Positions 1 to 7,266 of a stretch of 34,306 bases of DNA are shown here, one piece after another. The notes beneath the pieces were generated by a model that was given only the letters and a program-made list of their open reading frames with translations, did no database searches and was not told the DNA's origin. The translations under genes were made by a program, and so were the position numbers. The DNA is from Nocardioides sp. (GTDB taxonomy: Bacteria > Actinomycetota > Actinomycetes > Propionibacteriales > Nocardioidaceae). The stretch is from NCBI RefSeq assembly GCF_024509035.1, contig NZ_JANINT010000034.1:25232-59537 (forward strand), given 5' to 3'. Each line of letters opens with the position of its first letter. Within the stretch, counting starts at the first letter, position 1.

Positions 1-43
1 CCCTGCCGGGTTCCCGATGGGCGGGATCCCGAGCCGGGTCGTG

Positions 44-55
44 CATCCTGGTCCC
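44..55 (+). promoter_or_regulatory. -10-like hexamer, leaderless start of HhH-GPD gene
   Basis: CATCCT at 44-49 is followed by 6 bases and the ATG at 56, with no Shine-Dalgarno sequence. It fits the xAnnnT-N6/7-start arrangement seen before many genes here. Too little upstream sequence is present to judge a -35. Confidence 0.35.
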
Positions 56-625
56 ATGGCGCTCCACATCACCGGCGACGAGCACGCAGACCAGGTCCTG
101 ACCGATGACCCGTTTGCTGTTCTCGTTGGCATGATGCTTGACCAGCAGTACCCGATGGAGCACGCGTTCCGTGGTCCGGCCAAGGTGCTCGACCGGTTCG
201 GCAGCCTCGAGCCGGCGCGGATCGCGGCCGCCGATCCGGATGAGTTCGCCGCGCTGTGCAGCACGCCGCCGGCGATCCACCGGTTCCCGGGCTCGATGGC
301 GCGGCGGCTGCAGGAGCTGGCGGCCCTGGTCGAGGAGCGGTACGACGGCGACGCGGAGCGGCTGTGGACCGAGGCGGCCAGCGGCAAGGAGCTGCTGGCC
401 CGGGTGATGGAGCTGCCGGGGTTCGGCAAGCAGAAGGCGCAGATCTTCGTCGCGCTGCTGGCCAAGCAGCTCGGCGTACGCCCCGACGGGTGGGAGGCTG
501 CGGTCGGCGCCTATGCCGAGCCCGGCTACCGCTCGGTGGCCGACGTCGTCGACGCCGACTCCCTGCACAAGGTGCGCGACTACAAGAAGCAGAAGAAGGC
601 GGCGGCGAAGGCCGCCTCGGCCTGA
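56..625 (+). CDS. HhH-GPD-type base excision DNA repair protein
   Basis: This 189-residue protein resembles the small actinobacterial HhH-GPD family related to DNA glycosylases that excise damaged bases. The helix-hairpin-helix is visible at about residues 119-135 (L-P-G-F-G-K-Q-K-A), followed by G-V-R-P-D-G-W, where glycosylases of this superfamily carry a catalytic Asp. The N-terminal half (F-A-V-L-V-G-M-M-L-D-Q-Q) matches the first helices of the fold. The tail (about 177-189) is Lys/Ala-rich and could help DNA binding. No C-terminal Fe-S Cys cluster like that of endonuclease III is present. The frame is open to base 17, but the family-like sequence starts at ATG 56, which also has a -10-like hexamer at leaderless spacing. 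Substrate specificity cannot be read from the sequence. It is transcribed toward the sigma factor gene but lies about 330 bases from it. Confidence 0.8.
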   Translation: MALHITGDEHADQVLTDDPFAVLVGMMLDQQYPMEHAFRGPAKVLDRFGSLEPARIAAADPDEFAALCSTPPAIHRFPGSMARRLQELAALVEERYDGDAERLWTEAASGKELLARVMELPGFGKQKAQIFVALLAKQLGVRPDGWEAAVGAYAEPGYRSVADVVDADSLHKVRDYKKQKKAAAKAASA

Positions 626-762
626 GCGCCTGGGCCGGTTGGCTAGACCACCTCGGACCTACTCGCGAGTCACCGCGATCTGCACCTAGCGTCACGGGCG
701 GCGAGCCTGGAGATCGACCGAGTTCCCCTCCCACAGGATCCGTCCTCTCGGGGCGCCGCCGG

Positions 763-789
763 GCCCCGTCGACCTGCGGTCGGCGGGGC
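763..789. terminator. GC-rich hairpin upstream of sigA
   Basis: A 12-bp stem (763-774 pairing with 778-789, one G-U pair) closes a 3-base loop, followed by TCTTC. It could end the HhH-GPD transcript. If the promoter candidate at 687-692 is used, it would instead lie in the sigA leader as an attenuator. There is no long T-run, so intrinsic termination is only possible, not shown. Confidence 0.4.
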
Positions 790-941
790 TCTTCGCGTCC
801 CGGCCGCGAGCGCCGCTGCGCCGGGGCGCCCAGATCTGGGGGGATTGCCGGTATCTCAGGACCCCCGTGGCAGAATGAACGCCGCGGCTCTTGACGTTAC
901 CGGGCTTCGCCGCGCCCCGATCCTGGTCCACCGTCGTTGAC

Positions 942-947
942 GAGAGG
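942..947 (+). promoter_or_regulatory. Ribosome binding site deciding sigA start
   Basis: GAGAGG ends directly against the GTG at 947 but lies 5 bases before the GTG at 953. The spacing therefore favours 953 as the sigA start codon. Confidence 0.6.
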
Positions 948-952
948 TGTTC

Positions 953-2443
953 GTGTCCTCGAACGCGCGCAAGCTGCTCCCCGCCGAGGTGCTCACGCAC
1001 CCTGCCGTCGTCACCCTCATCGAGCGAGGTACGCCGACCGGCAGCATCACTCCGGAGGAGGTGCGCCGGGCCAGTGAGGACGCGGCCGTCGAGCCTCGCC
1101 ACCTCAAGGCGCTGCTGGCGCACCTGAGCTCGCTCGGCATCGCCGTGCAGATCCCGGCCGGCGGCCGTGCGGTCGCCGCGACATCGGCGCGCAAGACCAC
1201 CACGGCCAAGACGGCGACGAAGAAGGCCGCGGCGCCCGCCAAGAAGGCCGCCGCCAAGCCGGCCGCCAGCGCGGGTGCGACCAAGACCGCGACCAAGACC
1301 GCGGCCAAGAAGGCCGCTGCCACCGAGGCCGTCGCCGTCGACGAGGCGACCGTCGTGGTCGGCCCCGACGGCAAGAAGGTCCTCCCGGACATCTCCGACG
1401 AGCAGTTCGAGCAGGACGTCGTCGCCGACCCCACCATCAAGGAGGACGAGGAGGAGGCCACGGCCACCACCTCGTTCGTCGTCTCCGCCGCCGACGACAC
1501 CGACGAGCCCGCGCAGCAGGTCATGGTCGCGGGCGCGACCGCCGACCCGGTCAAGGACTACCTCAAGCAGATCGGCAAGGTCCCGCTGCTCAACGCCGAG
1601 ATGGAGGTCGAGCTCGCCAAGCGGATCGAGGCCGGCCTGTTCTCGGAGGAGAAGCTCGCCAAGGGCGGCAAGATCACCCCGAAGCTCCAGGAGGAGCTCG
1701 AGTGGATCGCCGAGGACGGCCGACGCGCCAAGAACCACCTCCTCGAGGCCAACCTGCGCCTCGTGGTCTCCCTGGCCAAGCGCTACACCGGCCGCGGCAT
1801 GCTCTTCCTGGACCTGATCCAGGAGGGCAACCTCGGTCTGATCCGTGCGGTCGAGAAGTTCGACTACACCAAGGGCTACAAGTTCTCGACCTACGCGACG
1901 TGGTGGATCCGCCAGGCGATCACCCGCGCGATGGCCGACCAGGCGCGCACGATCCGCATCCCCGTGCACATGGTCGAGGTCATCAACAAGCTCGCCCGTG
2001 TCCAGCGCCAGATGCTCCAGGACCTGGGCCGCGAGCCCACCCCGGAGGAGCTGGCCAAGGAGCTCGACATGACCCCCGAGAAGGTCATCGAGGTCCAGAA
2101 GTACGGCCGCGAGCCGATCTCGTTGCACACCCCGCTCGGCGAGGACGGCGACTCCGAGTTCGGCGACCTCATCGAGGACTCCGAGGCGATCGTCCCGGCC
2201 GACGCCGTGTCGTTCACGCTGCTGCAGGAGCAGCTGCACGCCGTCCTCGACACGCTCTCCGAGCGCGAGGCGGGCGTGGTCAGCATGCGGTTCGGCCTCA
2301 CCGACGGCCAGCCCAAGACCCTCGACGAGATCGGCAAGGTCTACGGCGTGACCCGCGAGCGGATCCGCCAGATCGAGTCCAAGACGATGTCCAAGCTGCG
2401 TCACCCGTCGCGCTCCCAGGTGCTGCGCGACTACCTGGACTGA
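953..2443 (+). CDS. sigA: Principal RNA polymerase sigma factor (SigA/HrdB type)
   Basis: This is the group 1 sigma-70 factor that directs RNA polymerase to housekeeping promoters. From GTG 953 it has 496 residues. The N-terminal part resembles region 1.1, then comes a Lys/Ala/Thr-rich low-complexity arm (about residues 75-125) typical of actinobacterial HrdB/SigA. Region 1.2 begins near residue 197 ([11 protein letters not shown]). Region 2 contains [14 protein letters not shown] and the -10-recognition helix [13 protein letters not shown] near residue 310. Region 4 ends in the -35-binding helix-turn-helix ([11 protein letters not shown]) and the usual R-D-Y-L-D-type tail. An alternative GTG at 947 would add two residues but leaves no room for the ribosome binding site. 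Nearby parE and DUF7455 fit the hrdB neighbourhood of other actinomycetes. It presumably recognises the TAnnnT hexamers seen across this window. Confidence 0.97.
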   Translation: MSSNARKLLPAEVLTHPAVVTLIERGTPTGSITPEEVRRASEDAAVEPRHLKALLAHLSSLGIAVQIPAGGRAVAATSARKTTTAKTATKKAAAPAKKAAAKPAASAGATKTATKTAAKKAAATEAVAVDEATVVVGPDGKKVLPDISDEQFEQDVVADPTIKEDEEEATATTSFVVSAADDTDEPAQQVMVAGATADPVKDYLKQIGKVPLLNAEMEVELAKRIEAGLFSEEKLAKGGKITPKLQEELEWIAEDGRRAKNHLLEANLRLVVSLAKRYTGRGMLFLDLIQEGNLGLIRAVEKFDYTKGYKFSTYATWWIRQAITRAMADQARTIRIPVHMVEVINKLARVQRQMLQDLGREPTPEELAKELDMTPEKVIEVQKYGREPISLHTPLGEDGDSEFGDLIEDSEAIVPADAVSFTLLQEQLHAVLDTLSEREAGVVSMRFGLTDGQPKTLDEIGKVYGVTRERIRQIESKTMSKLRHPSRSQVLRDYLD

Positions 2444-2474
2444 GCTCCCGCGGGGCAGTGCCGCCGGCGGGCTT

Positions 2475-2503
2475 GCAACCTTTCCCGCCGGTCGGTTGTC
2501 TGA
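2475..2503 (+). promoter_or_regulatory. ECF sigma-type promoter, probably leaderless
   Basis: GCAACC at 2475-2480 and TGTCTG at 2497-2502 are 16 bases apart. This resembles promoters of SigE-like ECF sigma factors in Streptomyces (GCAAC, about 16 bases, CGTCT). The expected transcription start about 7 bases on coincides with the ATG at 2509. The assignment rests on pattern alone. Confidence 0.45.
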
Positions 2504-2508
2504 GAGGC

Positions 2509-3084
2509 ATGCACCTCACCTCTCGGACCAGCTCCCGGATCGTCTCTCTGACCCTCGCCCCGGTGGCGCTCGCCACCGCCCTGCTCGGCGCGGCGCTCGC
2601 ACCGGCCTCGGCCGAGCGGGCGTCGTACGCCGACCCCGACAAGGACAGCGGCTACTCGCTCAACGACCTGCGGCGGGTGGCGGTGAACCATGACGCCGAC
2701 CGGTTCAGCGTGCGCGTGAAGGTCGTCGACCTGCGACGTCGGTCGGAGGCCGGACCGGCGGGCCTCACGATCCGGGTCGACACCCGGTCGGGCCGCTCGG
2801 GTCCGGAGTACCGGCTCACGACCGGTCTCTACTCCGGCACCGACTACCAGCTCATGCGCGTGCGCGGCGGCAAGGCCGTGGGGGACCCGCTGTCCTGCGA
2901 CCACACCGTCCGGCTCGGCTTCGCGGCCGACGTCGTGCGGTTCTCGGCCGACCGCGCCTGCCTCGGCTCCCCGGCTCGCGCGCGCGTCTCGGTGAAGATG
3001 ACCGACCTGTACGACGGCTCGCACCCCGTCACCGACTGGCTCGGCGCGCCCGGCTCCTGGACGTCCTGGCTCGCGGCGGGCTGA
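2509..3084 (+). CDS. Small secreted protein of unknown function
   Basis: I do not recognise a family. The 191-residue product starts with a clear Sec signal peptide: basic start (R-T-S-S-R), hydrophobic core rich in Leu/Ala/Val, and an A-S-A cleavage site near residue 35. The mature part of about 155 residues is charged and beta-prone, with repeated Y/D/R segments, a statement-like D-L-R-R-V-A-V-N-H-D-A-D-R-F-S-V motif and two Cys (L-S-C-D-H and R-A-C-L-G) that could form one disulfide. It has no lipobox, transmembrane anchor or sortase signal, so it is probably released. ATG 2509 has GAGAGG only one base upstream, too close for normal use, whereas an ECF-type promoter is placed to start the mRNA at the ATG itself. 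That suggests envelope-stress control. Its stop is five bases from the end of the convergent transporter gene. Confidence 0.75.
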   Translation: MHLTSRTSSRIVSLTLAPVALATALLGAALAPASAERASYADPDKDSGYSLNDLRRVAVNHDADRFSVRVKVVDLRRRSEAGPAGLTIRVDTRSGRSGPEYRLTTGLYSGTDYQLMRVRGGKAVGDPLSCDHTVRLGFAADVVRFSADRACLGSPARARVSVKMTDLYDGSHPVTDWLGAPGSWTSWLAAG

Positions 3085-3089
3085 GGGTC

Positions 3090-3920
3090 CTAGCCGGCCG
3101 CGACCAGCGCGACGGCGCACGCGCACAACGCGAGGCCGACGCCCTGGGCGCGATGGACGTGCTCGCGCAGCACGGTGGCCGCGAGCAGCACCGTGAACGC
3201 CGGGTAGAGCGAGGTGACCACCGAGGTCACGGTCAGGTAGCCGCCCTGGGTGGCGACGAGGAAGGCCCCCGTGGCGAGCGCGCCGAGGCTGCCGCTGAGC
3301 ATGCCGCCGGCGGCGTAGCGGTTGCGCGGGACCCAGTCGCGGCGCAGGAGGATCGCGACGGCGACGATCGCCACGCCCGCGACGAGCTGGTTGAGGGCCA
3401 GCGGCAAGAAGCCGGCCTCCTCGGGGATCTGGGCGAGCGCGGCGAACAGCGTGCCGAACCCCAGGCCGGCGAGGATCCCGTCGAGCAGGCCGGAGCCACC
3501 CGGGGAGGCCGTCTCGGCCGGCTCACGGGAGACCAGCCAGATCGCCGGCAGCGCGAGCACGATGCCCACCCACACCAGCTGGCCGGGGCGCTCGCCCGTG
3601 CCGACGCCGACGGCCACCGGCACGAGGACCGACCCGACGGCCGAGACCGGGGCGACCACGCCCATCCGGCCCGACGACAGGCCGCGGTAGAGGAACGCCG
3701 TACCGAACCCGTTGCCGAGGCCCGCGAGGAGGCTCCAGGCGAGGTCGGTGCCGGTGGGGGAGCCGTCGGTGACGAGGACGAGGAGCAGCACGAGCGTGCC
3801 GCCGGTGACCTGGCCGACGAGCGAGACCGCCCAGGCGCCACCACGTCGGGAGAAGATGCCGCCGTTGAAGTCGCTGAGCCCGTAGGCCACCGCGGCGAGC
3901 AGGGACAGCAGGATCGGCAT
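3090..3920 (-). CDS. EamA/DMT-superfamily transporter
   Basis: This is a 276-residue integral membrane protein of the drug/metabolite transporter (EamA) superfamily, which exports or takes up small metabolites; the substrate cannot be inferred. About ten hydrophobic helices are visible, in two halves of similar layout, starting with P-I-L-L-S-L-L-A-A-V-A-Y-G-L-S-D-F and ending with a hydrophobic helix A-L-C-A-C-A-V-A-L-V-A. The family-typical Y-R-G-L-S-S-G-R-M-G-V-V-A-P segment joins helices 3 and 4. The start is ATG 3918-3920, overlapping the stop of the upstream DUF456 gene by one base (TGATG), which indicates translational coupling. The open frame extends upstream to 4289 but only as a shadow of the DUF456 gene. 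Confidence 0.85.
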   Translation of the reverse strand: MPILLSLLAAVAYGLSDFNGGIFSRRGGAWAVSLVGQVTGGTLVLLLVLVTDGSPTGTDLAWSLLAGLGNGFGTAFLYRGLSSGRMGVVAPVSAVGSVLVPVAVGVGTGERPGQLVWVGIVLALPAIWLVSREPAETASPGGSGLLDGILAGLGFGTLFAALAQIPEEAGFLPLALNQLVAGVAIVAVAILLRRDWVPRNRYAAGGMLSGSLGALATGAFLVATQGGYLTVTSVVTSLYPAFTVLLAATVLREHVHRAQGVGLALCACAVALVAAG

Positions 3921-4396
3921 CAGGTCGCCACCACGCCGACCACCCAGGCGAGGGTCGCGGCGAGCGCCGCGGCCAGCTCGATGAGGATGCTCAGGCCCAC
4001 GGCCTTGAGCGAGTGCACCGTGGACGGCCAGGCCTGGGCGGATCCGACCCGGCGCAGCTCGGCGAGGTAGACGCCCAGCACGAAGCCCAGGACCAGCCCG
4101 ACGACCGGCACGACGAAGAACCCGACGACGCCGAGCAGCGCGCCGACCCACTGGGTGGAGGCCGGGATGCCCGCGCTCTGGAGGCGCCGGCCGGGCAGCA
4201 GGTACTTCACCACGGTTCCGGCGGCCAGGATCGCGACCGCGACGGCGAGGACGAGCCAGCCGGCGGTCTCGCCGACCGACCAGGCCCACACGAGGATCGC
4301 CGCGCCGACCAGAGCAGTGCCGGGCAGGATCGGCACCACGATCCCGACCAGCCCGACCGCGATCGCCAGGGCGACGAGGATCTCGGTCGAGCTCAT
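3920..4396 (-). CDS. DUF456 family membrane protein
   Basis: This 158-residue protein matches the DUF456 family of small integral membrane proteins of unknown function. The recognisable features are a first helix with G-I-V-V-P-I-L-P-G-T, the helix pair around V-L-V-W-A-W to L-A-A-G-T-V-V-K-Y, the soluble P-G-R-R motif, and a glycine-rich helix G-L-V-L-G-F-V-L-G-V-Y. About five membrane segments are present. It forms a two-gene unit with the EamA transporter downstream (one-base overlap of stop and start). A -10-like CAGGGT lies exactly 7 bases before the ATG, so the unit probably begins as a leaderless mRNA. No function is assigned; the linkage to a transporter may mean a shared export or envelope role, but this is only inference. 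Confidence 0.85.
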   Translation of the reverse strand: MSSTEILVALAIAVGLVGIVVPILPGTALVGAAILVWAWSVGETAGWLVLAVAVAILAAGTVVKYLLPGRRLQSAGIPASTQWVGALLGVVGFFVVPVVGLVLGFVLGVYLAELRRVGSAQAWPSTVHSLKAVGLSILIELAAALAATLAWVVGVVAT

Positions 4397-4409
4397 GGCC
4401 CGAACCCTG
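4397..4409 (-). promoter_or_regulatory. -10 hexamer, leaderless start of DUF456 gene
   Basis: On the reverse strand CAGGGT (4409-4404) is followed by 7 bases and the ATG at 4396. No Shine-Dalgarno sequence is present. Confidence 0.5.
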
Positions 4410-4418
4410 TCACAGATG

Positions 4419-4454
4419 CACCGCGGCCCCGGACAGGTGTCCGGGGCCGCGGTG
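4419..4454 (-). terminator. 17-bp perfect hairpin downstream of DUF7455 gene
   Basis: Bases 4419-4435 are exactly complementary to 4438-4454, with two bases between them, so a long, very stable GC-rich hairpin forms 24 bases past the DUF7455 stop. There is no U-tract. It fits the U-less hairpin terminators often proposed in actinomycetes and separates the DUF7455 gene from the DUF456-EamA unit. Confidence 0.7.
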
Positions 4455-4477
4455 AGAGGTCTGCGTTGTCGGCGTCC

Positions 4478-4711
4478 TCAGCGCTCGCCCTCGGGGGCGT
4501 TGGCCGGGGTGCCGGAGAGCTTGTGGGTCTCGTCGACGACGTTCACGGCGATCTCCTTGAGCTTGTCACCGTGCTCACGGGCGTGGTGGGCGCAGAAGAG
4601 CAGCTCACCGCCCGACTGGAGCTCTACGCGAAGGTAGGCCTGGGCTCCGCAACGGTCGCAACGGTCCGCCGCGCTCAGCGCGGCGGTGCTGGGGGCAACT
4701 GCAGTGGTCAC
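4478..4711 (-). CDS. DUF7455 family small zinc-ribbon-like protein
   Basis: A 77-residue actinobacterial protein now grouped as DUF7455, function unknown. Its core is R-C-D-R-C-G-A-Q-A-Y-L-R-V followed by L-L-F-C-A-H-H-A-R-E-H, so two C-x2-C/C-x2-H knuckles could bind one zinc ion. The C-terminal half is helical and ends with a disordered Ala/Pro/Glu tail. GTG 4711 is chosen because GAGG lies five bases upstream and family members begin with a short Thr/Ala-rich stretch before the first Cys; the frame stays open to 4768 but those extra residues look random. It is transcribed away from parE. Its constant placement between the principal sigma factor and parE in actinomycetes is from memory and would hint at a housekeeping, perhaps transcription-linked, role. 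Confidence 0.85.
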   Translation of the reverse strand: MTTAVAPSTAALSAADRCDRCGAQAYLRVELQSGGELLFCAHHAREHGDKLKEIAVNVVDETHKLSGTPANAPEGER

Positions 4712-5107
4712 ATCGGCCTCATTTCTCTTCTGCCTCGGTGTCTGGCACAACGTAGCGGCGGGCTCCAAGATTCCCGGTCCTGCGTGGTGTCCGACACCTC
4801 ATCCAATCACGTTCACACTTCCCTCTTCGGCCGATTTCCATGCCTTGGGAGACATCGAAGGGACCTCGTCGGGAAAACGACGAACACTCGAGAGTGTGAC
4901 GCCGGTGTGGGCCCGGACGTTGCGGAAGCGATCACCCGAGAACCGATCGTGTCCACATCGTGACGTGCGCCACGGTGCTGCTCTGCTGTTGAACTGGTTG
5001 CTGTCGAGCTGGAGTGCTGCTGCGCGGATGGTGCTCGGGGAAGTGCTGACCACGGTAGCCGCGGGCCAGCCGCCGCCCCCGCAGGCGAGCCTTCACCGAC
5101 CTCCGGC
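4712..5107. other. Gene-free gap between DUF7455 gene and parE
   Basis: About 400 bases, visibly less GC-rich than the flanking genes. It must hold the promoters of both divergent genes. A 14-base perfect palindrome ACACTCGAGAGTGT lies at 4884-4897. TTGAAC at 4989-4994 could be a -35, but no convincing -10 follows it at 16-18 bases. An open reverse frame (4799-5053) has no family-like sequence and no ribosome binding site. Confidence 0.5.
4717..4720 (-). promoter_or_regulatory. Ribosome binding site of DUF7455 gene
   Basis: GAGG on the reverse strand, five bases before GTG 4711. It decides this start against the earlier in-frame codon at 4768 and marks this as one of the few genes here with a standard leader. 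Confidence 0.6.
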
Positions 5108-7264
5108 GTGTCGCAGGTAGATTCGACACCCAGACCCGCACGGATTTCATCCGGCCCGAGACTCGAGCACCCAGACCCGAGCCGGCACGACCAGGAGCCC
5201 ACGATCGACAACACGTACAACGCAGCGCACCTCCTCGTCCTCGAGGGCCTGGAGGCGGTCCGCAAGCGTCCCGGGATGTACATCGGCTCGACCGACACCC
5301 GCGGCCTGATGCACTGCCTGTGGGAGATCATCGACAACGGCGTCGACGAGGCGCTCGGTGGCCACGCGACCCACGTCGAGGTGACCTTGCACCCCGACGG
5401 CTCGGCCGAGGTCTACGACGACGGCCGCGGCATCCCGACCGACAAGGAGCCCAAGACGGGCCTCCCGGGCGTCGAGGTCGTGGCCACCAAGCTGCACGCC
5501 GGCGGCAAGTTCGGCGGCGGCTCGTACGTCGCGACCGGTGGTCTGCACGGTGTCGGCCTCTCGGTCGTCAACGCGCTCGCGACGCGGATGGACATCGACG
5601 TCGACCGCTCGCCCGCCCGGCAGGGCATCTCGTTCCGGCGCGGCGTCCCGGGTGTGTTCGCCGGGGAGGGACCCGAGGCCGACTTCGAGCCGCGCTCCGG
5701 CCTGACCCGCAAGGGCAGCCGGGTCGCCAAGGGCCGGTCCGGCACTCGCATCGTGTTCTGGCCCGACCGCCAGATCTTCACCAAGGACGCCCAGTTCGTC
5801 TACGAGGACCTGATCGGGCGCGCTCGGCAGACCTCGTTCATCGTCCCCGGCCTCGAGCTGGTCATCCGCGACCTGCGCGGCCCCGACCCCGTCGAGGAGA
5901 AGTTCCGCCACGACGGCGGCATCGCGGAGTTCGCCGACTTCCTCGCCCCCGACGAGCCGGTCACCGACATCCTGCGGCTCCAGGGCACCGAGACGTTCAC
6001 CGAGACGGTGCCGCTGCTGGACGAGAAGGGTCAGATGACCCCTCAGGAGGTCGAGCGCGAGCTGCACGTCGACGTGGCACTGCGCTGGGGCACCGGCTAC
6101 GACACCGTGGTCCGCTCGTTCGTCAACGTGATCGCGACGCCCAAGGGCGGCACCCACGTCAGCGGGTTCGAGCAGGCCGTGACGCGCACGTTCAACGACG
6201 TGATGAAGTCCGCGAAGGTCCTCAAGGTCAACGACGACGACGTCATCAAGGACGACGTGCTCGAGGGCATGACGGCCGTCGTCACGGTGCGGCTCGCCGA
6301 GCCCCAGTTCGAGGGGCAGACCAAGGAGATCCTCGGCACGCCGGCGGCGCGCACCGTCGTGCGCCGCGTGGTCGCTGCGGAGCTGAAGAAGTTCCTCACC
6401 TCGACCAAGCGCGCCGAGAAGGCCCAGGCCAAGCTCGTCATGGAGAAGGTCGCGGGCGCCGCCAAGACGCGGCTCGCGGCCCGTCAGCACAAGGAGACCC
6501 AGCGCCGCAAGAACGCGCTGGAGTCCTCGGCGCTGCCCTCCAAGCTCGCCGACTGCCGGGCCGCCGACAACGACCGCAGCGAGCTGTTCATCGTCGAGGG
6601 TGACTCCGCGCTCGGCACAGCCAAGCTGGCCCGCAACTCCGAGTTCCAGGCGCTGCTGCCGATCCGGGGCAAGATCCTCAACGTCCAGAAGGCCTCGGTC
6701 GGCGACATGCTCAAGAACGCCGAGTGCGCCTCGATCATCCAGGTGGTCGGCGCGGGGTCGGGCCGCACGTTCGACATCGACGCGCGCCGCTACGGCCGGA
6801 TCATCTTCATGGCCGACGCCGACAGCGACGGCGCCCACATCCGGTGCCTGCTGGCGACGCTGTTCTACAAGTACATGCCGGAGCTGATCCAGGAGGGCCG
6901 CGTCTACACGGCGGTGCCGCCCCTGCACCGCGTGGAGATCTCCAACCCCAAGAAGGGCATGGACAAGTACGTCTACACCTACTCCGACGACGAGCTGCAG
7001 CGAAAGCTCGCCGAGCTGAAGAAGAAGGGCGTGCGCTGGAAGGACCCGGTGCAGCGCTACAAGGGTCTCGGCGAGATGGACGCCGACCAGCTCGCGGAGA
7101 CCACGATGGACCCGCGCCACCGCACGCTGCGCCGCATCACGATCGACAACGCCGAGGAGGCCGCGCACGTCTTCGAGCTGCTCATGGGCTCCGACGTCGC
7201 GCCGCGCAAGGAGTTCATCGTGCAGGGCGCCTACGAGGTCGACGTCGAGACGCTGGACGCCTGA
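5108..7264 (+). CDS. parE: DNA topoisomerase IV subunit B (ParE)
   Basis: This is the ATPase subunit of a type IIA topoisomerase, pairing with the ParC gene at 14542-17028 to decatenate chromosomes. It has 718 residues. The GHKL ATPase shows E-I-I-D-N-G-V-D-E-A (about 73-82), D-D-G-R-G-I-P (about 103-109) and G-G-L-H-G-V-G-L-S-V-V-N-A-L. The transducer and a TOPRIM domain follow, with E-G-D-S-A (E497) and D-A-D-S-D-G-A-H near 570. The motif G-D-S-A-L-G-T-A-K-L-A-R and the C-terminal Q-R-Y-K-G-L-G-E-M match actinobacterial ParE rather than GyrB, which has G-D-S-A-G-G-S-A. The start is uncertain: GTG 5108 is the only normal start codon before the conserved region, but it has no ribosome binding site and a good -10 (TAGATT, 5118-5123) lies inside the predicted first codons. 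Two fluoride-channel genes follow after two bases. Confidence 0.95.
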   Translation: MSQVDSTPRPARISSGPRLEHPDPSRHDQEPTIDNTYNAAHLLVLEGLEAVRKRPGMYIGSTDTRGLMHCLWEIIDNGVDEALGGHATHVEVTLHPDGSAEVYDDGRGIPTDKEPKTGLPGVEVVATKLHAGGKFGGGSYVATGGLHGVGLSVVNALATRMDIDVDRSPARQGISFRRGVPGVFAGEGPEADFEPRSGLTRKGSRVAKGRSGTRIVFWPDRQIFTKDAQFVYEDLIGRARQTSFIVPGLELVIRDLRGPDPVEEKFRHDGGIAEFADFLAPDEPVTDILRLQGTETFTETVPLLDEKGQMTPQEVERELHVDVALRWGTGYDTVVRSFVNVIATPKGGTHVSGFEQAVTRTFNDVMKSAKVLKVNDDDVIKDDVLEGMTAVVTVRLAEPQFEGQTKEILGTPAARTVVRRVVAAELKKFLTSTKRAEKAQAKLVMEKVAGAAKTRLAARQHKETQRRKNALESSALPSKLADCRAADNDRSELFIVEGDSALGTAKLARNSEFQALLPIRGKILNVQKASVGDMLKNAECASIIQVVGAGSGRTFDIDARRYGRIIFMADADSDGAHIRCLLATLFYKYMPELIQEGRVYTAVPPLHRVEISNPKKGMDKYVYTYSDDELQRKLAELKKKGVRWKDPVQRYKGLGEMDADQLAETTMDPRHRTLRRITIDNAEEAAHVFELLMGSDVAPRKEFIVQGAYEVDVETLDA

Positions 7265-7266
7265 GT

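Larger units (their letters stand above)
626..952 (+). other. sigA upstream region, no gene seen
   Basis: About 327 bases without a convincing gene. Two -10-like hexamers can be seen, TAGCGT (687-692) and CAGAAT (871-876). Neither has a well-placed -35 and neither sits at leaderless distance from the sigA start, so a transcript would carry a real 5' leader. A strong hairpin lies between them at 763-789. Overlapping open frames here are GC-driven and look unlike proteins. Confidence 0.4.

Noticed and set aside
1180..1330. Repeat-like Lys/Ala/Thr codons in sigA, looking like a tandem repeat
   Set aside because: It is the low-complexity basic arm usual in actinobacterial principal sigma factors, not a DNA repeat.
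692..2404. Long reverse open frame opposite sigA
   Set aside because: It is an antisense shadow with Leu/Gly/Asp-rich repetitive composition caused by high GC; sigA is certain on the other strand.
4799..5053. 84-codon reverse open frame in the parE upstream gap
   Set aside because: No ribosome site, no leaderless hexamer, unlike any family; likely chance.
5147..7168. 673-codon reverse open frame opposite parE
   Set aside because: Shadow frame without any recognisable domain; parE motifs on the plus strand are unambiguous.
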